A stretch of DNA of 39,572 nt from Psychrobacter immobilis (GTDB lineage Bacteria; Pseudomonadota; Gammaproteobacteria; Pseudomonadales; Moraxellaceae): NCBI RefSeq assembly GCF_904846225.1, contig NZ_CAJGZJ010000023.1:1-39572 (forward strand). The letters run 5' to 3'. The notes under the pieces are model-generated. The model was not told the DNA's origin, ran no database searches, and worked only from the letters and a program-made list of their open reading frames with translations. The stretch's first letter is position 1. Every line of letters starts with the position of its first letter. Of the stretch, positions 8,978-18,100 are shown one piece after another. Position numbers and translations under genes: made by a program.

Positions 8978-10621
8978 TTATACAGTGTCTCGCTCGACAT
9001 GATTGTGATTCGCCTTGATAAGGTCTGCTATTTTCTCAGCAATCATAATGGTTGGTGCATTGGTATTGGCGCTGATGAGCGTAGGCATTATTGAGGCGTC
9101 AATAACTCGCAACCCACTTACACCGCGTACCTTTAGCTCTAAATCAACCACTGACTGTGCATCTGATCCCATGCGACAAGTGCCCACAGGATGATAAATG
9201 GTATCTGACTTATTGCGAATATAACCCAGCATACCGTCTTTTTCGATATAGGGAGCGGGGTAGTCTTCGGTGATGTATTTGGCGATGGGCGCTTCTTTCA
9301 TGATTGCCCGAGTACGCTCAGCACCTGCAATCATATACTCCACATCTTTTGGGTGAGAGAGATAGTTTGGATCAATCAATACTGCGTCAGAGGGATTGGC
9401 TGAGTCCAGTCTGACTGTGCCGCGGCTCTCAGGACGCAAGTAACAGCTGTGGCAAGAAATGGCATAGCCACGTCTGAGGTCACGGCCGTGCTCAATCACA
9501 CGCGAGATGACAAAATGTAATTGAGTGTTTGGCCACTCTTTTGAGTCTTCGCCCACACTAAAAAAAGCACCTGCTTCCGCGTAATTGGTCGATAGTAAAC
9601 CCGTACCGTCCTTTCGCCACTGTCGAATATTTTTGGGTAAATTGCGGATAGCCGCCATGCCAATACCGACAACATCAGTGGTATTGACCTCGTAGTCAAA
9701 GACCACATCCAAATGATCTTGCAGATTACCACCGACTTCGGGGGCATCGACAATGACCTCAATGTCATGAGAACGTAAATGCTCCGCAGGGCCAATACCT
9801 GAAAGCATTAGGACTTTGGGCGAACCAAAAGCACCACCTGACAAGAGGACTTCATGACGCGCCTTGACGGTATGCTTCACACCATCTTTTTCATAAATCA
9901 CACCAGTCGCTTGATTGTTTTCGATGATGATTCGATTGGCCTGCGCATGAGTAATCACGGTCAGGTTTGTACGGCTTTGGACAGGATGGAGATAGGCGGC
10001 AGCGGCAGAACAGCGTTGCCCTTGTTTTTCTCCATGAAAATGGGTGACTTGATATAATCCTGCACCGTCTTGCTTTGCACTATTAAAATCTGTGTTGTGA
10101 TCCAAACCGTTGGCAACGGCCGCTTCTACAAAGGCTTTTGAGATGTCTCGTGGACTGAGCAACTCGCTGACATGCAAAGGTCCACTATCGCCGTGCAAAT
10201 CATCGCCTCCATGGATATTGTTTTCGGCTTTGATAAAGTAGGGCAGCACCTCATCAAATCCCCAGCCAGTGCAGCCTTGCTCTTCCCAGCGATCATAATC
10301 TAACTTACTACCGCGCGTATATACCATGGCGTTGATAGCGGATGAGCCGCCCAAGCATTGGCCACGTGGCTGAAAACCACTACGGTTATTTAAATGGGTT
10401 TGAGGGGTGGTGTGAAAACACCAGTTATTCAATTTGAGCGGCTTTCCAGGAACCAATAGAATCAATCCTGCAGGCACGCGAACCGCGAGGTCTTTACCGT
10501 CACCGCCATATTCTAGCAAGCAAACACTGATATCGGGATTTTCTGTGAGACGACTAGCAAGGACGCAACCTGCTGAGCCACCACCCACAATGATGTAATC
10601 AAAATTCGTGTCAAATTCCAT
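8978..10621 (-). CDS. GMC-family FAD-dependent oxidoreductase (choline/alcohol dehydrogenase-like)
   Basis: Members of this family oxidise alcohols to aldehydes with FAD. The 547-residue protein has the FAD-binding GGGSAG at 13-18, the first GMC signature region ([19 protein letters not shown]), the second signature ([16 protein letters not shown]) and the active-site region [10 protein letters not shown] near residue 490. G-T-C-R-M-G is shared with AlkJ-type aliphatic alcohol dehydrogenases and many choline dehydrogenase-like proteins. Because a separate, better betA lies at 24.8 kb beside betB, this copy is more likely an aliphatic alcohol dehydrogenase, and its neighbours (Zn alcohol dehydrogenase, aldehyde dehydrogenase) agree. 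A GAGGA ribosome site precedes the start. Substrate is inferred, not shown. Confidence 0.85.
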   Translation of the reverse strand: MEFDTNFDYIIVGGGSAGCVLASRLTENPDISVCLLEYGGDGKDLAVRVPAGLILLVPGKPLKLNNWCFHTTPQTHLNNRSGFQPRGQCLGGSSAINAMVYTRGSKLDYDRWEEQGCTGWGFDEVLPYFIKAENNIHGGDDLHGDSGPLHVSELLSPRDISKAFVEAAVANGLDHNTDFNSAKQDGAGLYQVTHFHGEKQGQRCSAAAAYLHPVQSRTNLTVITHAQANRIIIENNQATGVIYEKDGVKHTVKARHEVLLSGGAFGSPKVLMLSGIGPAEHLRSHDIEVIVDAPEVGGNLQDHLDVVFDYEVNTTDVVGIGMAAIRNLPKNIRQWRKDGTGLLSTNYAEAGAFFSVGEDSKEWPNTQLHFVISRVIEHGRDLRRGYAISCHSCYLRPESRGTVRLDSANPSDAVLIDPNYLSHPKDVEYMIAGAERTRAIMKEAPIAKYITEDYPAPYIEKDGMLGYIRNKSDTIYHPVGTCRMGSDAQSVVDLELKVRGVSGLRVIDASIMPTLISANTNAPTIMIAEKIADLIKANHNHVERDTV

Positions 10622-10648
10622 TTTATATTCCTCGTAGCGACCATGCTA

Positions 10649-10664
10649 GATAAAATTTTTTATC
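10649..10664. promoter_or_regulatory. AT-rich palindrome upstream of the GMC oxidoreductase gene
   Basis: A 7-bp inverted repeat with a two-base centre (GATAAAA, then TTTTATC) lies 28 bp upstream of the start codon. The place suits an operator or part of the promoter, but no regulator can be assigned and AT-rich palindromes are common by chance here. Confidence 0.3.
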
Positions 10665-10805
10665 CTTTACAATAACCATTATTATATTGAATGACAGGAA
10701 TAAAAATGACCGTGATGTTTTTTTTTGTGAATATGACTTTGTTAAAAAACATGATTCTACAAAGAAACAGAACTGTTTTATGACGCAAGCGGCATGATCA
10801 AAAAT

Positions 10806-11132
10806 TTAGACAGCGCAGATCTCCGAGCGTACGATAAAGCGTTTGCCTTCAGGGATTTCTAGCGAAAAGCTCGCGCCACGCCCGTTTACGACATCGATGG
10901 TTAAATCGGTATGTTGCCACAGTTTGTGTTGCGCTTTACCCATATAAAATGGACAACCCGCCAGCTCGCCGATCAATACATCTTGACCACCCACCTTAAA
11001 CTCTCCTAGTGGATAGCACATGGGCGAGCTGCCATCGCAGCAACCGCCTGATTGATGAAACATCAGCTCGCCGTGTTTGGATTTTAGTAGTTCAATTAAA
11101 GCTTTGCAGGACTCTGTCGCTGTGACGTTCAT
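10806..11132 (-). CDS. DUF779 family protein
   Basis: DUF779 proteins are small cysteine-containing proteins usually encoded directly downstream of AcoD/ExaC-type aldehyde dehydrogenases; their function is unknown. I choose the ATG at 11132 because it has a clear AAGGAAG ribosome site and gives the usual length of 108 residues; the longer frame to 11222 would run out into the adjacent insertion sequence. The hallmark is H-Q-S-G-G-C-C-D-G-S-S-P-M-C-Y-P near residue 35, followed by F-Y-M-G-K-A-Q-H-K-L-W-Q-H-T-D-L-T-I-D-V. The expected partner, an aldehyde dehydrogenase of this class, is present at 14260-15786, but the alcohol dehydrogenase gene and an IS200/IS605 element now lie between them. 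Transcription from the original operon is therefore likely interrupted. Confidence 0.85.
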   Translation of the reverse strand: MNVTATESCKALIELLKSKHGELMFHQSGGCCDGSSPMCYPLGEFKVGGQDVLIGELAGCPFYMGKAQHKLWQHTDLTIDVVNGRGASFSLEIPEGKRFIVRSEICAV

Positions 11133-11184
11133 AATAACTTCCTTATCGTTAGGTCGGAACTGATCTCTTTCACAATCATGCTCA

Positions 11185-11206
11185 TTAAAATATAAAGGAT
11201 CGCATC
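11185..11206. repeat. 22-bp direct repeat, copy beside the tnpB end of the insertion sequence
   Basis: Matches 12966-12987 with a single mismatch (A for G at position 15 of the unit). It lies immediately outside the predicted right end of the IS200/IS605 element. IS200/IS605 transposition does not create target duplications, so the repeat probably pre-dates the insertion, perhaps as a tandem operator, or reflects a rearrangement. Confidence 0.7.
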
Positions 11207-11295
11207 GTGAACTACTCACCACCTATAGAGGTGGGAGCTTCTTAGGTAGTACCCTGCTTAGCGCAATGTTTCGCACCAGAGGCTAGGCAAATTGA
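11207..11295 (-). ncRNA. Predicted omega (right-end) RNA scaffold region
   Basis: In IS200/IS605 elements the guide RNA starts inside the end of tnpB, covers the right-end hairpin and reads out into the flanking DNA, which becomes the guide. Here the 89 bp after tnpB include the conserved end hairpin (about 11219-11234). The first guide bases on the minus strand would be GATGCGATCC, which belongs to the 22-bp direct repeat. This is inferred from position and family knowledge; the 5' end of the RNA is not visible. Confidence 0.5.
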
Positions 11296-12444
11296 CTAAG
11301 CTAACTCCGTCGCACCGACGGTTTTAATTGTTGCTAGTTTCAATCCCTCATTGAGAATATTGATGCTGGCGTTAATGTCTCTATCGTTTTTTTGCAAACA
11401 GCTTGGGCAATCCCACGATCTCACTGATAGCGGCAATTCAGCTTTAGTGAGCACATGAGCGCACCCTGAACAGGTCTTAGAGGATGGGAACCACCTATCC
11501 ACCTTGACCAGTGTCTTGCCGTACCAGTCAGCCTTGTAGCTCAGCATAGTGGTGAATGTTGACCATGAGCTATCACCAATTGCTTTAGCCAGCTTATGAT
11601 TTTTAACCATACCTTTGACATTCAAATCCTCAATAGCAATAATGTCGTGGTTTTTGACAATATTGAATGAGAGTTTGTGTAGAAAGTCAGTGCGTTTATT
11701 AGTGATTTGCTCGTAAACTTTAGCAACCTTAATTTTCTGTTTTTGATAGTTGCGACTCTCTGACAACTTGCGCTGCTGAGCTTTAGCAACCTCTCGACGC
11801 TTGGCTAAAATCTTTTGTTCTCGCGCTAACTTGTCTTGCAATTTAGATAGAAATTTAGGATTAGCAACTTTTGAGCCTTCCGATAAGACGATGAAGTCTG
11901 TTAATCCTAAATCAATACCGATGTTTGATTGAGTCTTTGGTAGTCCCTTAACGAGGGTTTCAACCAATAGGCTGACGTAATACTTGCCTGTGGGCGTCAT
12001 TGATACCGTAGCGCTCTTAATGAGGCCGTTAATAGACTGATGAATATTGGCTTTAACATGACCAATTTTAGACAGCTTAATGCTTTTACTGGTGACAGAC
12101 ACAGTGCCTTTTTGATTGTTGGTGGTGTAGCTATCACGCTGTCCCTTTTTCTTGAATTTAGGAAATCCTGCGCCTTTAAAGAACTTACTGTAAGCCGATC
12201 TAAGGTTTTGCTGTACATTAGCTAATGCCAAGCTATCCACCTCTTTAAGCCACTCAAACTCTTTTTTATATTGGGCGGGCGTATTTTTTAACTCTGTTTT
12301 TGTCTCTTGGTAATGCTCAATCTTATCAGCAAGCATCTTATTCCATATAAAGCGCGTACAGCCGAATGACTTAGCAAAGAATATCTGTTGCTCGTCATTT
12401 GGATAAAGTCTTACTTTATAGGCTTTGAGGATTTGCTTTGGCAT
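11296..12444 (-). CDS. tnpB: TnpB, RNA-guided RuvC-like nuclease of IS200/IS605 element
   Basis: TnpB is the OMEGA nuclease ancestral to Cas12. It uses an RNA from the element's right end to cut the empty donor site, which favours retention of the element. The 382-residue protein is full length. It has the N-terminal helix-turn-helix region (Y-K-V-R-L-Y-P, G-C-T-R-F-I-W-N-K), RuvC-I Asp178 in I-G-I-D-L-G, RuvC-II Glu272 in I-A-I-E-D-L-N, a four-cysteine zinc finger (Cys325, Cys328, Cys346, Cys349) and RuvC-III in D-R-D-I-N-A-S-I-N-I (Asp354/Asp356). All catalytic positions are kept, so the nuclease looks functional. The start codon overlaps the tnpA stop (TAATG). The non-coding stretch 11207-11295 after the stop should encode the 3' part of the guide RNA. 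Confidence 0.93.
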   Translation of the reverse strand: MPKQILKAYKVRLYPNDEQQIFFAKSFGCTRFIWNKMLADKIEHYQETKTELKNTPAQYKKEFEWLKEVDSLALANVQQNLRSAYSKFFKGAGFPKFKKKGQRDSYTTNNQKGTVSVTSKSIKLSKIGHVKANIHQSINGLIKSATVSMTPTGKYYVSLLVETLVKGLPKTQSNIGIDLGLTDFIVLSEGSKVANPKFLSKLQDKLAREQKILAKRREVAKAQQRKLSESRNYQKQKIKVAKVYEQITNKRTDFLHKLSFNIVKNHDIIAIEDLNVKGMVKNHKLAKAIGDSSWSTFTTMLSYKADWYGKTLVKVDRWFPSSKTCSGCAHVLTKAELPLSVRSWDCPSCLQKNDRDINASINILNEGLKLATIKTVGATELA

Positions 12445-12839
12445 TATTCACCTTGATCTATTATGTACTTTTTAATAACCTCTAAAGGCGCACCACCAGT
12501 TGTAATTAAGCAAAAAGACTGTGACCAAAATTTAGATTCCCAAAGCTTTTGCTTGATCGATGGATAGTCTTTTTTAAGCAGACGAGAGCTAGCTGACTTG
12601 TAAGCATTAATAAACTTACTTATCTCAGTTTTGGGGTGAGCTTTGAATAAAACATGAATATGGTCTTTATCGTGATTCCATTCTATTAGATCTATTTTAT
12701 AGCTAACACCAATACGCTCGAATATTGCTTTTGCGCTATCAGATATATCATCATCAAAGACTTCGCGGCGATACTTAGTCACCATGATAAGATGATAGTT
12801 TAGAGAAAAGACTGAATGAGCATTAGTATCTAATATCAT
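12444..12839 (-). CDS. tnpA: TnpA, Y1 HUH transposase of IS200/IS605 element
   Basis: TnpA moves the element as single-stranded DNA. I start at the ATG at 12839, giving 131 residues, close to the usual family length; the frame stays open to 12908 and would add 23 residues without family similarity. Numbered from there, the HUH metal-binding motif is His60-Ile-His62 (K-D-H-I-H-V-L-F) and the catalytic tyrosine is Tyr125 in G-G-A-P-L-E-V-I-K-K-Y. The N-terminal H-S-V-F-S-L-N-Y-H-L-I-M-V-T-K-Y-R-R-E-V-F is the standard opening of the family. All key residues are present. It is translationally coupled to tnpB by a 1-base overlap of stop and start. Confidence 0.92.
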   Translation of the reverse strand: MILDTNAHSVFSLNYHLIMVTKYRREVFDDDISDSAKAIFERIGVSYKIDLIEWNHDKDHIHVLFKAHPKTEISKFINAYKSASSRLLKKDYPSIKQKLWESKFWSQSFCLITTGGAPLEVIKKYIIDQGE

Positions 12840-12965
12840 TGTTTTATATATCTTATATTGATTAGGACTGATTTTACAAATCTTACTTTCATGCCACTGT
12901 AAAGTCAATAAAAAAACGCATTCATCTCACCACCTGTAGAGGTGGGAGACTTCTGCGTCAAACTG

Positions 12966-12987
12966 TTAAAATATAAAGGGTCGCATC
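12966..12987. repeat. 22-bp direct repeat, copy beside the tnpA end of the insertion sequence
   Basis: Partner of 11185-11206 with 21 of 22 bases identical, just outside the predicted left end of the element. Its GGGTCGCATC part also pairs, with one mismatch, with GATACGACCC at about 13027-13036, so it can form one arm of a stem-loop downstream of the alcohol dehydrogenase gene. Confidence 0.7.
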
Positions 12988-13090
12988 ATATTCACCCACA
13001 TCATTTATAGCATGTGACTGAAAGCGATACGACCCGTTACTGTCTATTAATCGAGCGAAGTTGAGACTGTTTTAAACATCTCATACTTTC

Positions 13091-13121
13091 ACACAATGAC
13101 AGTTTAACTATGTCATTGTGT
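13091..13121. terminator. Perfect 11-bp hairpin after the alcohol dehydrogenase gene
   Basis: ACACAATGACA (13091-13101) pairs perfectly with 13111-13121 around a 9-nt loop, 15 bp beyond the adhP-like stop codon. There is no T-tract on either strand, so it is a message-stabilising or weak/Rho-assisted terminator rather than a classic intrinsic terminator. Confidence 0.5.
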
Positions 13122-13135
13122 TACGACGCATACGG

Positions 13136-14164
13136 CTACATATTATAGTCAATAACAATACGACCCTCGATTTTTCCGTCACGCATACGGTCGAAAATAT
13201 CGTTGATATTTTCCAATGGTTCAGCGGCAACGGTGGCTTTTACTTTGCCAGCAGCAGCCATATCTAACGACTCTTGTAAATCGAGGCGTGTACCAACGAT
13301 CGAGCCACGAATGGTAATACCGTTCAGAACGGTATCAAAGATTGATACTGGGAACTCACCAGTGGGTAGGCCGTTACAGACCAAGGTACCACCGCGTCGT
13401 AACATACTTAATGCTTGATCAAAAGCTTTTGACGATACTGCTGTCACTAGTACGGCATGAGCACCGCCGATTTCTTTTTGTAAATACTCACCGGGTTCAG
13501 TGTTTTTTGCATTAACAACGACTTTTGCCCCCAGTTTTTTGGCAAAATTGAGCTTGTCATCATCAATATCGACAGCCGCAACGTTGAGACCCATCGCAAT
13601 GGCATATTGAACCGCCATGTGACCCAGCCCGCCGATACCTGAAATAACGACCCAATCGCCCGGCTTGGTGTCGGTCATTTTAAGACCTTTATATACGGTG
13701 ACACCCGCACATAAAACGGGGGCAATTTCAATAGAGTCAACGCTTTCAGGGATGATACCGACATAGTTGGCATCCGCTAATACATATTCGGCAAAACTGC
13801 CGTTTACAGAATAACCAGAGTTTTTTTGACGTTTACATAGCGTTTCCCAGCCACCTAAACAATGGGTACAGTGTCCGCAAGCAGAGTAGAGCCAAGGAAT
13901 ACCGACTCGGTCACCTTCTTTGACATGATGAACATTTTCACCAACGGCAGTTATTAGACCGACGCCTTCGTGTCCTGGGATAAAAGGTGGACTTGGCTTG
14001 ACAGGCCAGTCTCCTTCAATAGCATGTAAGTCAGTATGACAGACACCGGATGCTTGCAACTTGACAACGATTTGACCAGCGCCTGCGGTAGGAATATCTA
14101 CCTCTTCAATTTGTAAGGGTTGTCCGAACTCATGTAATACAGCAGCTTTCATTTTATTACTCAT
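13136..14164 (-). CDS. adhP: Zinc-dependent alcohol dehydrogenase (AdhP-like)
   Basis: This medium-chain dehydrogenase oxidises primary alcohols with NAD+ or reduces aldehydes. The 342-residue length is typical of the AdhP/AdhA group. Catalytic zinc ligands are Cys42 (V-C-H-T-D-L), His65-Glu66 (P-G-H-E-G-V-G) and Cys152. The structural zinc lobe has Cys96, Cys99, Cys102 and Cys110 in C-G-H-C-T-H-C-x7-C. The cofactor fold has G-I-G-G-L-G at 176-181 and Asp194-Ile-Asp after it, which favours NAD(H). It follows the aldehyde dehydrogenase gene after 95 bp on the same strand, a sensible pair: alcohol to aldehyde to acid. The downstream DUF779 gene is cut off by the insertion sequence. Confidence 0.88.
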   Translation of the reverse strand: MSNKMKAAVLHEFGQPLQIEEVDIPTAGAGQIVVKLQASGVCHTDLHAIEGDWPVKPSPPFIPGHEGVGLITAVGENVHHVKEGDRVGIPWLYSACGHCTHCLGGWETLCKRQKNSGYSVNGSFAEYVLADANYVGIIPESVDSIEIAPVLCAGVTVYKGLKMTDTKPGDWVVISGIGGLGHMAVQYAIAMGLNVAAVDIDDDKLNFAKKLGAKVVVNAKNTEPGEYLQKEIGGAHAVLVTAVSSKAFDQALSMLRRGGTLVCNGLPTGEFPVSIFDTVLNGITIRGSIVGTRLDLQESLDMAAAGKVKATVAAEPLENINDIFDRMRDGKIEGRIVIDYNM

Positions 14165-14199
14165 AATATGCTCTCTTGTGGATTGCTTATTAATTTTAT

Positions 14200-14230
14200 G
14201 CTCATAGCACAGTACATCTGTACTATGAGC
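14200..14230. promoter_or_regulatory. Intercistronic stem-loop between aldehyde and alcohol dehydrogenase genes
   Basis: GCTCATAG (14200-14207) pairs with CTATGAGC (14223-14230), and an inner ACAG/CTGT continues the stem after one mismatch around a 5-nt loop. No T-tract follows, so an RNA-processing or stability element within the operon is the simplest reading. Confidence 0.45.
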
Positions 14231-14259
14231 TTATCTATAAAACGTAGCGTTATGAAATT

Positions 14260-15786
14260 TTAGAAGAAACCCATCTTTTTAGGACTATAAGAGACCAGCA
14301 TGTTTTTGGTTTGCTGATAATGGTCAAGCATCATTAGATGGTTTTCGCGGCCAATACCTGATTGCTTATAACCACCGAAGGCGGCATGTGACGGATAGAG
14401 GTGATAGCAGTTGGTCCATACGCGCCCTGCTTGGATACCGCGTCCAAAGCGATAGGCTTTATGAACGCTACGAGTCCACACGCCAGCGCCTAGACCATAT
14501 AGTGTGTCATTAGCGATTTGCATGGCTTCTTCATCGTCTTTAAAAGTGGTGACAGCAAGTACAGGTCCAAAAATCTCTTCTTGGAACACGCGCATGTCGT
14601 TCGTGCCTTCAAAGATAGTTGGCTTGACATAATAACCAGCTGATAAGTCGCCGTCATGTTTGGCTTGTTCGCCACCAACTAAAACTTTCGCGCCTTCTTT
14701 TTTACCGATATCGAGATAAGATAGGATTTTTTCTAACTGATCTGAGCTGGCTTGTGCGCCAATCATCGTCTCGGTATCTAATGGATTTCCCATTTTGATG
14801 GCTTCGACACGGGCGATACAGCGTTTGATGAATTCATCATAGATGCTCTCATGGACCAGCGCTCGTGATGGGCAAGTACAAACTTCGCCTTGGTTGAGCG
14901 CAAACATGACCAAACCTTCGACCGCTTTGTCCAAAAAGTCATCATCTTCATCCATGACATCGGCGAAGAAAATATTGGGGCTTTTGCCGCCCAGCTCTAG
15001 CGTCACTGGAATGATGTTTTCACTAGCATACTGCATAATGAGGCGACCGGTTGTGGTCTCACCAGTAAAGGCAACTTTGTTAATACGTGGGTTAGAAGCG
15101 AGTGGCTTACCTGCTTCAACGCCAAAACCATTGACAATGTTTAGTACGCCCTTTGGTAAGATATCTGCGATACCGATGATTTCCAACATGAATAAAATCG
15201 AGGCAGGCGTTTGCTCTGCAGGCTTCATGACGATACAGTTACCTGCGGCAAGGGCAGGTGCGATTTTCCAAACGGCCATTAGAATTGGGAAGTTCCATGG
15301 GATGATTTGACCGACGACACCCAGTGGCTCATGAAAATGATAGGCAACCGTGTCTTCATCAATTTGACTGATACCGCCTTCTTGCGCGCGAATCGCACTG
15401 GCAAAGTAACGGAATTGATCGATGGCCAATGGAATATCTGCCATTAACGTCTCACGTACAGGCTTGCCGTTTTCATAGCATTCAGCAATGGCGATTGCTT
15501 CTAAGTTGGCTTCCATGCTATCAGCGATTTTTAGCAATAGATTGGCGCGCTCAGCGACACTGGTTTTGCCCCAAGCATCTTTGGCGGCATGAGCGGCATC
15601 TAAGGCTTTTTCGATATCGGCTTCTTTTGAACGAGCAACTTGGCAAATGGTTTTGCCATCGATAGGGCTGGGATTATCAAAGTATTCACCATCGATCGGC
15701 GCGACCCACTCACCATTGATAAAATTGTCATATTTTTTGCGGAATTGGACGGGACTGTTTTCGGTATTGGGATAGGCGTATAACAT
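14260..15786 (-). CDS. NAD-dependent aldehyde dehydrogenase (AldB/AcoD/ExaC type)
   Basis: The enzyme oxidises aldehydes such as acetaldehyde to acids. The 508-residue protein has the family's general base Glu264 in T-L-E-L-G-G-K-S-P, the catalytic Cys303 in [16 protein letters not shown] near residue 163, and the C-terminal [11 protein letters not shown]. The [10 protein letters not shown] active-site version and the near-terminal P-K-K-M-G-F-F mark the AldB/AcoD/ExaC group, whose genes are often followed by DUF779 genes. It is the first gene of a minus-strand unit with the Zn alcohol dehydrogenase. A strong AAGGAG ribosome site precedes the ATG. No sigma-54 promoter is obvious upstream, although such genes are often under that control. 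Confidence 0.9.
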   Translation of the reverse strand: MLYAYPNTENSPVQFRKKYDNFINGEWVAPIDGEYFDNPSPIDGKTICQVARSKEADIEKALDAAHAAKDAWGKTSVAERANLLLKIADSMEANLEAIAIAECYENGKPVRETLMADIPLAIDQFRYFASAIRAQEGGISQIDEDTVAYHFHEPLGVVGQIIPWNFPILMAVWKIAPALAAGNCIVMKPAEQTPASILFMLEIIGIADILPKGVLNIVNGFGVEAGKPLASNPRINKVAFTGETTTGRLIMQYASENIIPVTLELGGKSPNIFFADVMDEDDDFLDKAVEGLVMFALNQGEVCTCPSRALVHESIYDEFIKRCIARVEAIKMGNPLDTETMIGAQASSDQLEKILSYLDIGKKEGAKVLVGGEQAKHDGDLSAGYYVKPTIFEGTNDMRVFQEEIFGPVLAVTTFKDDEEAMQIANDTLYGLGAGVWTRSVHKAYRFGRGIQAGRVWTNCYHLYPSHAAFGGYKQSGIGRENHLMMLDHYQQTKNMLVSYSPKKMGFF

Positions 15787-15899
15787 TAACGACTCCTTGT
15801 TGTATATTACGATTATTGGATAATAAATATTTGGCCTTCCTAACCAAGTATCACTCTATCGTACTGAGCTTTTGTCCAGACGAATAATGACTTTTTATA

Positions 15900-15918
15900 A
15901 TGATATAATTTGTATCAT
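15900..15918. promoter_or_regulatory. Dyad in the divergent promoter region of aldehyde dehydrogenase and helicase genes
   Basis: ATGATA and TATCAT (15900-15905 and 15913-15918) flank a 7-nt spacer in the 274-bp region between the divergent genes. It may be an operator, but it is short and AT-rich. The rest of the region shows no gene. Confidence 0.3.
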
Positions 15919-16060
15919 ATAACTTATGGTTATGTGAGTTAGACTGGTTAAAGTCGTTCGCAAAACTGATGCAGCTGTTATAATTACGGTTAAATACTTT
16001 TAGCTGCCCAATACATAACTTGCGGCTTTCTCTACTTATACTATTGGTTGGTTTGGATAT

Positions 16061-18010
16061 ATGCGTCAATCTTCTGCTCTTGATATTTTAAAAACAGGTC
16101 AAAATGTCTTTTTAACTGGTTCAGCAGGTTCAGGTAAAACCTATACGCTCAATCAATATATTGATTACTTGCGTGCCCGCCGAGTGCCTGTTGCCGTGAC
16201 TGCCAGTACGGGTATTGCCGCCACTCATATGAGCGGCACGACCATTCACAGCTGGTCGGGTATCGGTATCAAAGACGAGCTATCAGATCGTGATTTGAGC
16301 AATTTATCGCGTAAGCAGTTTTTGGCAGATCGATTAAAAGACACGGCTGTGCTGATTATCGATGAGATATCGATGTTGCATGCCAAGCAGATCAATCTGG
16401 TTAGTCAAGTACTCAAGCATGTACGTAAGAATGACAAAGCTTTTGGTGGTATTCAGGTAGTAGTAGCAGGCGACTTTTTTCAGTTACCACCAATTGGTAG
16501 TAAGGGCGAGAGTAATCGTGAAAAGTTTGCTTTTATGTCAGAAGCTTGGCTCGATGCCAAGTTCCATATTTGCTATCTGTCTGAGCAGCATCGGCAAGTC
16601 AGTGAAGCAACCAATGGCGGGCTTGATTTAGATGATATCTTGAACCAAATTCGTCGTCAGGAAGTCACTTTTGAGGCGATCGCTGCTTTAGAGGCGACTT
16701 ACGACCAAAGCGTCGATATCAAGCGCACGCGTCTCTATACCCATAACTTAAATGTTAATAAAATCAATGATACAGAGCTTGCCTCACTGTCTAGTGACAT
16801 GATGCGCTTTGAATCGACGTCGACTGGCGATAGTAAACTGGTTGAGACGCTCAAGAAAACCGTACGTACTCAAGATGAATTGATTCTGAAAATTGGCGCT
16901 AAGGTAATGTTTATCAAAAACAACACCGAGCTTGGCGTCTCTAATGGCACGATGGGTGAGTTGATAGGCTTTGCCGCCGTCAAGGTTGATGACAGTCAGG
17001 ACAATAGTGATGCCTTAATCGAAAATGATGAAGACATTGACAATAGTACTGACAACGAAGAGGGTACGGCTAAGCGAGTAAAAGACAAAACGAAAAAAGA
17101 TAAAGACAGTGATAAAAAGACGGCAAAAACCAAAAAACCAACCACACAAAAAATGCCTGTGGTCAGACTTAATTCAGGGCGTGAAGTCATCGCTGAGCCT
17201 GAAGAATGGATCATTGAAGATGAGACAGGTGAGGTGTTGGCAAGCTATGAGCAAGTGCCGTTATGTTTGGCTTGGGCAATTACCATTCATAAATCGCAAG
17301 GTATGACGCTTGATGCTGCTGAGATTGATTTGTCTCGTACGTTTGAGCTGGGACAAGGTTATGTGGCGCTATCACGATTAAAGTCGCTGGCAGGCCTACA
17401 GCTACTCGGTATGAATGACATGAGTTTGCAACTTGATCCATTGGCACGCGGCGCGGACAAACGGTTTTTGGTGCTGTCCGACGAAGCTGATGCCAATTAC
17501 GCCATGCTCGATGAAGAAAGCATGACACAGGCGCATGAAAAATTTGTGCTGAAATCGGGCGGTACGCTCAGTAAGTCAGTAATTGATGCTTATGCCAGCC
17601 TACAAAAAAGACGGCGCGAGCAACTGCAAACGCAGATAGATAAAAAACAGAAATTGGGCAATCAAGTCTCTGATAAGTCAGACGGTACCTTGCTCGCAAC
17701 ACGAGTGTTGTTAGAGGAGAGTTTATCTATCGCTGAGATTTCTCAAGCGCGTCAGTTATCACAGTCCACCATCATGCGTCATATTGGTGATCTAAAATCT
17801 CAAGATCCTAGCCTTGCTTGTGATCATCTACGTCCAGAGGATGAAGTGATGACGGCGGTTGGCAATGCCTATGTGGCGATTAAAGTCGCCAATAACCCAA
17901 ATGATTTTAATGATGATGGTAGTATAAAGCTGCGTCCGATATTTGATCATCTTAAGCAGAGCATTGATTACAATACCATCCGCTTAGCGCTCATTTTTAT
18001 TACGCCATAG
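16061..18010 (+). CDS. PIF1/RecD-like DNA helicase with C-terminal helicase HTH domain
   Basis: A superfamily 1B 5'-3' helicase of 649 residues. Visible motifs in order are Walker A G-S-A-G-S-G-K-T at 20-27, T-A-S-T-G-I-A-A (motif Ia), Walker B I-I-D-E-I-S-M-L with Asp101-Glu102, A-G-D-F-F-Q-L-P-P-I (motif III), H-K-S-Q-G-M-T near 410 (motif V), and G-Q-G-Y-V-A-L-S-R (motif VI). Near residues 555-585 is a helix-turn-helix like that of RecQ/PIF1-associated HTH_40 domains (S-I-A-E-I-S-Q-A-R-Q-L-S-Q-S-T-I-M-R-H). An unusual acidic then lysine-rich insert fills roughly residues 310-365 inside the second helicase domain. Such proteins act in replication-fork and G-quadruplex processing; the role here is inferred. 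It stands alone. Confidence 0.9.
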   Translation: MRQSSALDILKTGQNVFLTGSAGSGKTYTLNQYIDYLRARRVPVAVTASTGIAATHMSGTTIHSWSGIGIKDELSDRDLSNLSRKQFLADRLKDTAVLIIDEISMLHAKQINLVSQVLKHVRKNDKAFGGIQVVVAGDFFQLPPIGSKGESNREKFAFMSEAWLDAKFHICYLSEQHRQVSEATNGGLDLDDILNQIRRQEVTFEAIAALEATYDQSVDIKRTRLYTHNLNVNKINDTELASLSSDMMRFESTSTGDSKLVETLKKTVRTQDELILKIGAKVMFIKNNTELGVSNGTMGELIGFAAVKVDDSQDNSDALIENDEDIDNSTDNEEGTAKRVKDKTKKDKDSDKKTAKTKKPTTQKMPVVRLNSGREVIAEPEEWIIEDETGEVLASYEQVPLCLAWAITIHKSQGMTLDAAEIDLSRTFELGQGYVALSRLKSLAGLQLLGMNDMSLQLDPLARGADKRFLVLSDEADANYAMLDEESMTQAHEKFVLKSGGTLSKSVIDAYASLQKRRREQLQTQIDKKQKLGNQVSDKSDGTLLATRVLLEESLSIAEISQARQLSQSTIMRHIGDLKSQDPSLACDHLRPEDEVMTAVGNAYVAIKVANNPNDFNDDGSIKLRPIFDHLKQSIDYNTIRLALIFITP

Positions 18011-18100
18011 TGTAGTCAATAAATTATAAAACCTATCTTTGTCACTATTAAGACTATTGAATACTTTATTGGTTTGATTGTATTGTCGCGCTCAACATGT

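Larger units (their letters stand above)
11207..12965 (-). mobile_element. Complete IS200/IS605-type insertion sequence (tnpA plus tnpB)
   Basis: An element of about 1.76 kb carries a Y1 transposase gene and a tnpB gene on the minus strand. Both ends have the subterminal hairpin expected for this family: the six-base arms CCACCT and AGGTGG with a four-base loop, at about 11219-11234 and 12930-12945, with near-identical surrounding sequence (TCACCACCT...AGGTGGGAG). Exact cut sites are predicted, not proven. I place the right end at 11207, where the minus strand reads GTTCAC, and the left end just inside the 22-bp repeat at 12966. It sits between the alcohol dehydrogenase and DUF779 genes and appears intact and possibly active. 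Confidence 0.85.

Noticed and set aside
15787..16060. Sigma-54 promoter for the aldehyde/alcohol dehydrogenase operon
   Set aside because: No TGGCA-N7-TTGC type pair could be found upstream of the start.
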